Positions 61,687 through 64,000 of a DNA stretch of 64,000 nucleotides are shown piece by piece. A program made the position numbers and the translations under genes. The notes below the pieces were generated by a model. The model was not told the DNA's origin. It saw only the letters and a program-made list of their open reading frames with translations, and searched no databases. Within the stretch, counting starts at the first letter, position 1. Each line of letters opens with the position of its first letter. The DNA is from Heyndrickxia sporothermodurans. GTDB taxonomy: Bacteria; Bacillota; Bacilli; Bacillales; Bacillaceae_C. The stretch is taken from contig BORH01000002.1 of NCBI GenBank assembly GCA_018333075.1, positions 186,001 to 250,000 of the forward strand. Reading direction: 5' to 3'.

Positions 61687-63612
61687 TCACTTAAGCCTGC
61701 TTTCATGCTCAAGGATTTTGGTAAGATCTCCATAGCTTGTAGTCATTACCAATCGATCTATCATCTCCTGATCACTGGCCATCCTAATAATTTCATCGTA
61801 AATTTTTACTAATAAACTCGCATCATACTCTTCATTACTTGGAATTCCTAATAGAAAAACAAGTTTTATTTCTTTCTTATCAGAATAGATGGATTCCGGA
61901 AATACACCTAGAGCTAACATTATCTTTTCAGAAGCATGATTCATCGTATGAGGTAATGCGATAAAACGATCAAATACCATTGAACCTTTTTCTTCTCTTT
62001 TTAAAAGTCTTTCTTTAAATCCTATATCTAAATAGTTTTTTTCAATTAACGAATCAACCATAGTATTTACGTTATCTTGATAGCTTTTTTTCCTATTTAA
62101 TACGAAAAACGTATCTTCATTCATTAAAAGGTTTAATATAGAATTATAATTACCAGTATCTTCAATCTTAAATTTTTTCATATATGTTACTTTTTCGATT
62201 TGGCGTGCCACATTGTTTTCGTCAAAAATCTCATTCACCTTTATTAATGGACGATCCACTTTAAATGGCAGAGTAACAGTTGTAAAGACAATATCGTATT
62301 TTTTTAGAATATCCTTTGATATATCACTATCTGAGAACATATCAATTTTCGTATGATGATGAAGAATCCTTTTTAATTGAATAGCGACTAATTTAGCTGT
62401 ACCTCTCCCAGTTCCACAAATCACTGCTACTTGATCAATTTTTCTCATCGCAATATCATTTTCTGCAATATAAATGCCAAAGTAAAATGCTAAATAACCG
62501 AGCTCATCCTCAGAAGGTATTAGACCATATTCTTTTTCAATGACTTTACCAGCAATTTCAGCCATTTTATAGGCAACCGGATATTTTTCTTTCACATCAT
62601 TAAGCAAAGGATTTTTTAAACGAATATCAAACATAAGCCGATTCGTCATAAAGGTTAAATGATACTCTAAATCTGTTAAAAACGTTTTATTATTTAAAAT
62701 AATTTCCATGTCAAAACCAACTTGTTCAATAATCATGCTTAACAAACGTTTTATATCAGAGGTTACTGTTATATCAGCCATCGAACGGTTATTGGTTGGT
62801 GTTCTTCTTCCCGCAAATGGAAGGGCTATAAACAGAACTTCTGTTTCAGGAATAGTAATAGGTAACCGATTCTCTATCGATTTAGCTACTTCCAATGCAA
62901 TATGATATTCCTTTGAATCTAGTAACTTATTGTACTTGGCATCAAGACTTGAAATACCGTGATTTCTTATTAATCGATCTAGCATGACAATCACTGACTT
63001 TATAAGTGAATTTTTCGTAGAGGATTCTAAATCGTACTTTTTAGCGATTTCTATGATCTCATGCTTTATATCCTCGTCTAAAGGATAAGTATGATAGATA
63101 AAGTCATACACGTTATCTAAAATAAAAAACCGTAGATTGATTTCATCACCACTTAAATAGATCCCACTATTTTGTTTCCCTAGGATTTTTAAATTATAGG
63201 TTTCTAAAACTACCGCTGCTTTTTTCAAATCGTTAATAAGAGTTGTACGTCCAATATTCATATCAAAAGCAAGTTCTTCTAACGTATTGGTCTCATCTTC
63301 ATTAATCAAATGCTCAATTATGAATGCGATTCGTCTTTGAGGTGAATCTAGTGTTATTTTGTCCGTGTTTGATTTTTCTATTAAGTCGTTGAATAATGGT
63401 TGATTTTCTATATATAAGCGACAACCTTTTCCTTTTTCATTCACAATAGAAGCAATTCCACTTAAATCCTTGTTCAATTGCTTTATGTAATTTCGGATCG
63501 TTCTCGTGCTGACACCGATGTTTGTAGCTAAATAATCTAATGAACAGTAGGTTTTCTTCCTACACAATTCGATCAATTGGATAACCTTATCCTGTATACA
63601 AATGTCCGACAT
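61687..63612 (-). CDS. PRD-containing transcriptional regulator (BglG/MtlR type)
   Basis: 641-residue activator: N-terminal helix-turn-helix (YCSLDYLATNIGVSTRTIRN), a second DNA-binding-like region, two PTS regulation domains with histidines at about 210-420, an EIIB-like domain with the Cys in VICGTGRGTAKLVA, and a C-terminal EIIA-like domain with RFIALPHTMN His. Phosphorylation by the PTS would tune activity to sugar supply. Encoded inside the operon it most likely controls. Ribosome binding site AAAGGTGG. Confidence 0.92.
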   Translation of the reverse strand: MSDICIQDKVIQLIELCRKKTYCSLDYLATNIGVSTRTIRNYIKQLNKDLSGIASIVNEKGKGCRLYIENQPLFNDLIEKSNTDKITLDSPQRRIAFIIEHLINEDETNTLEELAFDMNIGRTTLINDLKKAAVVLETYNLKILGKQNSGIYLSGDEINLRFFILDNVYDFIYHTYPLDEDIKHEIIEIAKKYDLESSTKNSLIKSVIVMLDRLIRNHGISSLDAKYNKLLDSKEYHIALEVAKSIENRLPITIPETEVLFIALPFAGRRTPTNNRSMADITVTSDIKRLLSMIIEQVGFDMEIILNNKTFLTDLEYHLTFMTNRLMFDIRLKNPLLNDVKEKYPVAYKMAEIAGKVIEKEYGLIPSEDELGYLAFYFGIYIAENDIAMRKIDQVAVICGTGRGTAKLVAIQLKRILHHHTKIDMFSDSDISKDILKKYDIVFTTVTLPFKVDRPLIKVNEIFDENNVARQIEKVTYMKKFKIEDTGNYNSILNLLMNEDTFFVLNRKKSYQDNVNTMVDSLIEKNYLDIGFKERLLKREEKGSMVFDRFIALPHTMNHASEKIMLALGVFPESIYSDKKEIKLVFLLGIPSNEEYDASLLVKIYDEIIRMASDQEMIDRLVMTTSYGDLTKILEHESRLK

Positions 63613-63800
63613 ATTTTCACCACCTTTTTTAACTGGATGTATCGATAGCTGCTAAGGTAAACCGAATGATCCTTTCCAATATTATCAATTTAACCTTCCA
63701 ATGTTCAATTATTATTTTCAAATAATTTTTTCACTAAAGATACATCCATGAAAAGGCATTATCCGCCTCCAATCCTGTTCAGTAATCTTACTTAGAATCA

Positions 63801-64000
63801 TTAGCCTCGTGATTTACCGCCTGTAACATTGTAGGTTGTACCTGTAACATAGCTTGCACGGTCGGAAGCTAGATATGAGACAAGATTACCGATCTCCTCT
63901 AATTTTCCTACACGTCCAAGTGGAATGGATTTACTGTAATCTGTTCCTAAATCATCTACAGTAACGCCTCTTGTATATGCTAAAGCTTCATTATATGAAT
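63801..64000 (-). CDS. SDR dehydrogenase, C-terminal part (probable sorbitol-6-phosphate dehydrogenase)
   Basis: Only the last 66 codons are in the window; the start lies beyond 64000. The end GRVGKLEEIGNLVSYLASDR and the TGTTYNVTGGKSRG tail are typical of classical short-chain dehydrogenases. Its place at the head of a glucitol-type PTS operon suggests oxidation of sorbitol 6-phosphate (or another hexitol phosphate) to fructose 6-phosphate. About 190 bases separate it from the regulator gene. Confidence 0.85.
   Translation of the reverse strand, partial: SYNEALAYTRGVTVDDLGTDYSKSIPLGRVGKLEEIGNLVSYLASDRASYVTGTTYNVTGGKSRG

Noticed and set aside
63635-63747. GGATGTATC and GATACATCC inverted pair in the gap between the SDR and regulator genes
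   Set aside because: Nine-base arms nearly 100 bases apart are likely by chance in A/T-rich DNA and match no known site.

Overview
The window is chromosomal DNA of a low-GC, Gram-positive, Bacillaceae-type bacterium. The signs are strong AGGAGG-like ribosome binding sites, TTG and GTG starts, a T-box leader, an S-box (SAM-I) riboswitch, a CcpA-type cre box and many proteins of Bacillus families (RbsR/K/D, TmrB-like, YtoQ, YqeB-like, YkvI, CzcD/CzcO). No rRNA, tRNA, CRISPR array or prophage was seen. The genus cannot be fixed from the sequence alone.

Layout. 0-2.3 kb: start of a ribose operon, rbsR-rbsK-rbsD, running off the left edge, with promoter and cre/operator box; rbsR appears to start at CTG. 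2.4-7.3 kb: cutC, a methyltransferase, a predicted type I toxin-antitoxin locus (32-residue hydrophobic toxin, SD-sequestering hairpin, antisense RNA), a TmrB-like P-loop protein, an MFS permease and a Gfo/Idh/MocA oxidoreductase. 7.5-10.1 kb: rtcB and three small unknown genes. 10.4-13.9 kb: a second-type (IleRS2-like) ileS under a T-box. 14-18.2 kb: a TetR regulator with a frameshifted SDR gene and a perfect operator, a VOC protein and an acetolactate-synthase-like enzyme. 18.4-21.7 kb: an ECF sigma gene, its frameshifted anti-sigma gene and a doubly frameshifted MFS gene. 21.8-24.6 kb: a cyclase-family hydrolase under an S-box, an MBL hydrolase and a DIP1984-type protein. 24.6-34.6 kb: an asparaginase-ROK pair and a seven-gene operon with an Opp/Dpp-type ABC importer, a sugar isomerase/epimerase and a Gfo/Idh dehydrogenase. 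35-42 kb: ytoQ, a czcO-czcD metal-efflux operon behind a clear promoter and palindromic operator, ridA, a DMT permease behind a 13-codon leader, a yqeB-like gene and a TetR gene. 42.5-47.7 kb: an operon for irreversible D- to L-amino acid conversion (RpiR regulator, M20 desuccinylase, GNAT succinyltransferase, N-succinylamino acid racemase, YkvI transporter). 48-57.8 kb: an accessory stretch with small membrane proteins, a large TerD-like protein, formamidase plus FmdB, an ABC-ATPase relic, REP-like hairpins, an IS200-type element and SMI1/LRR and other immunity-like proteins. 58.3-64 kb: a glucitol-type PTS operon (dehydrogenase, PRD regulator, GutM, IIC, IIBC, IIA) and an Fsa-type transaldolase/aldolase.

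Four genes carry five frame breaks in all, and each can be repaired by changing one homopolymer by one base. That points either to recent decay or to a sequencing artefact. The strongest candidates for new biology are the type I toxin-antitoxin locus at 4 kb, the S-box-controlled cyclase at 22 kb, the coupling of D-amino acid conversion to a YkvI transporter at 43-47 kb and the immunity-like cluster around 54-58 kb.
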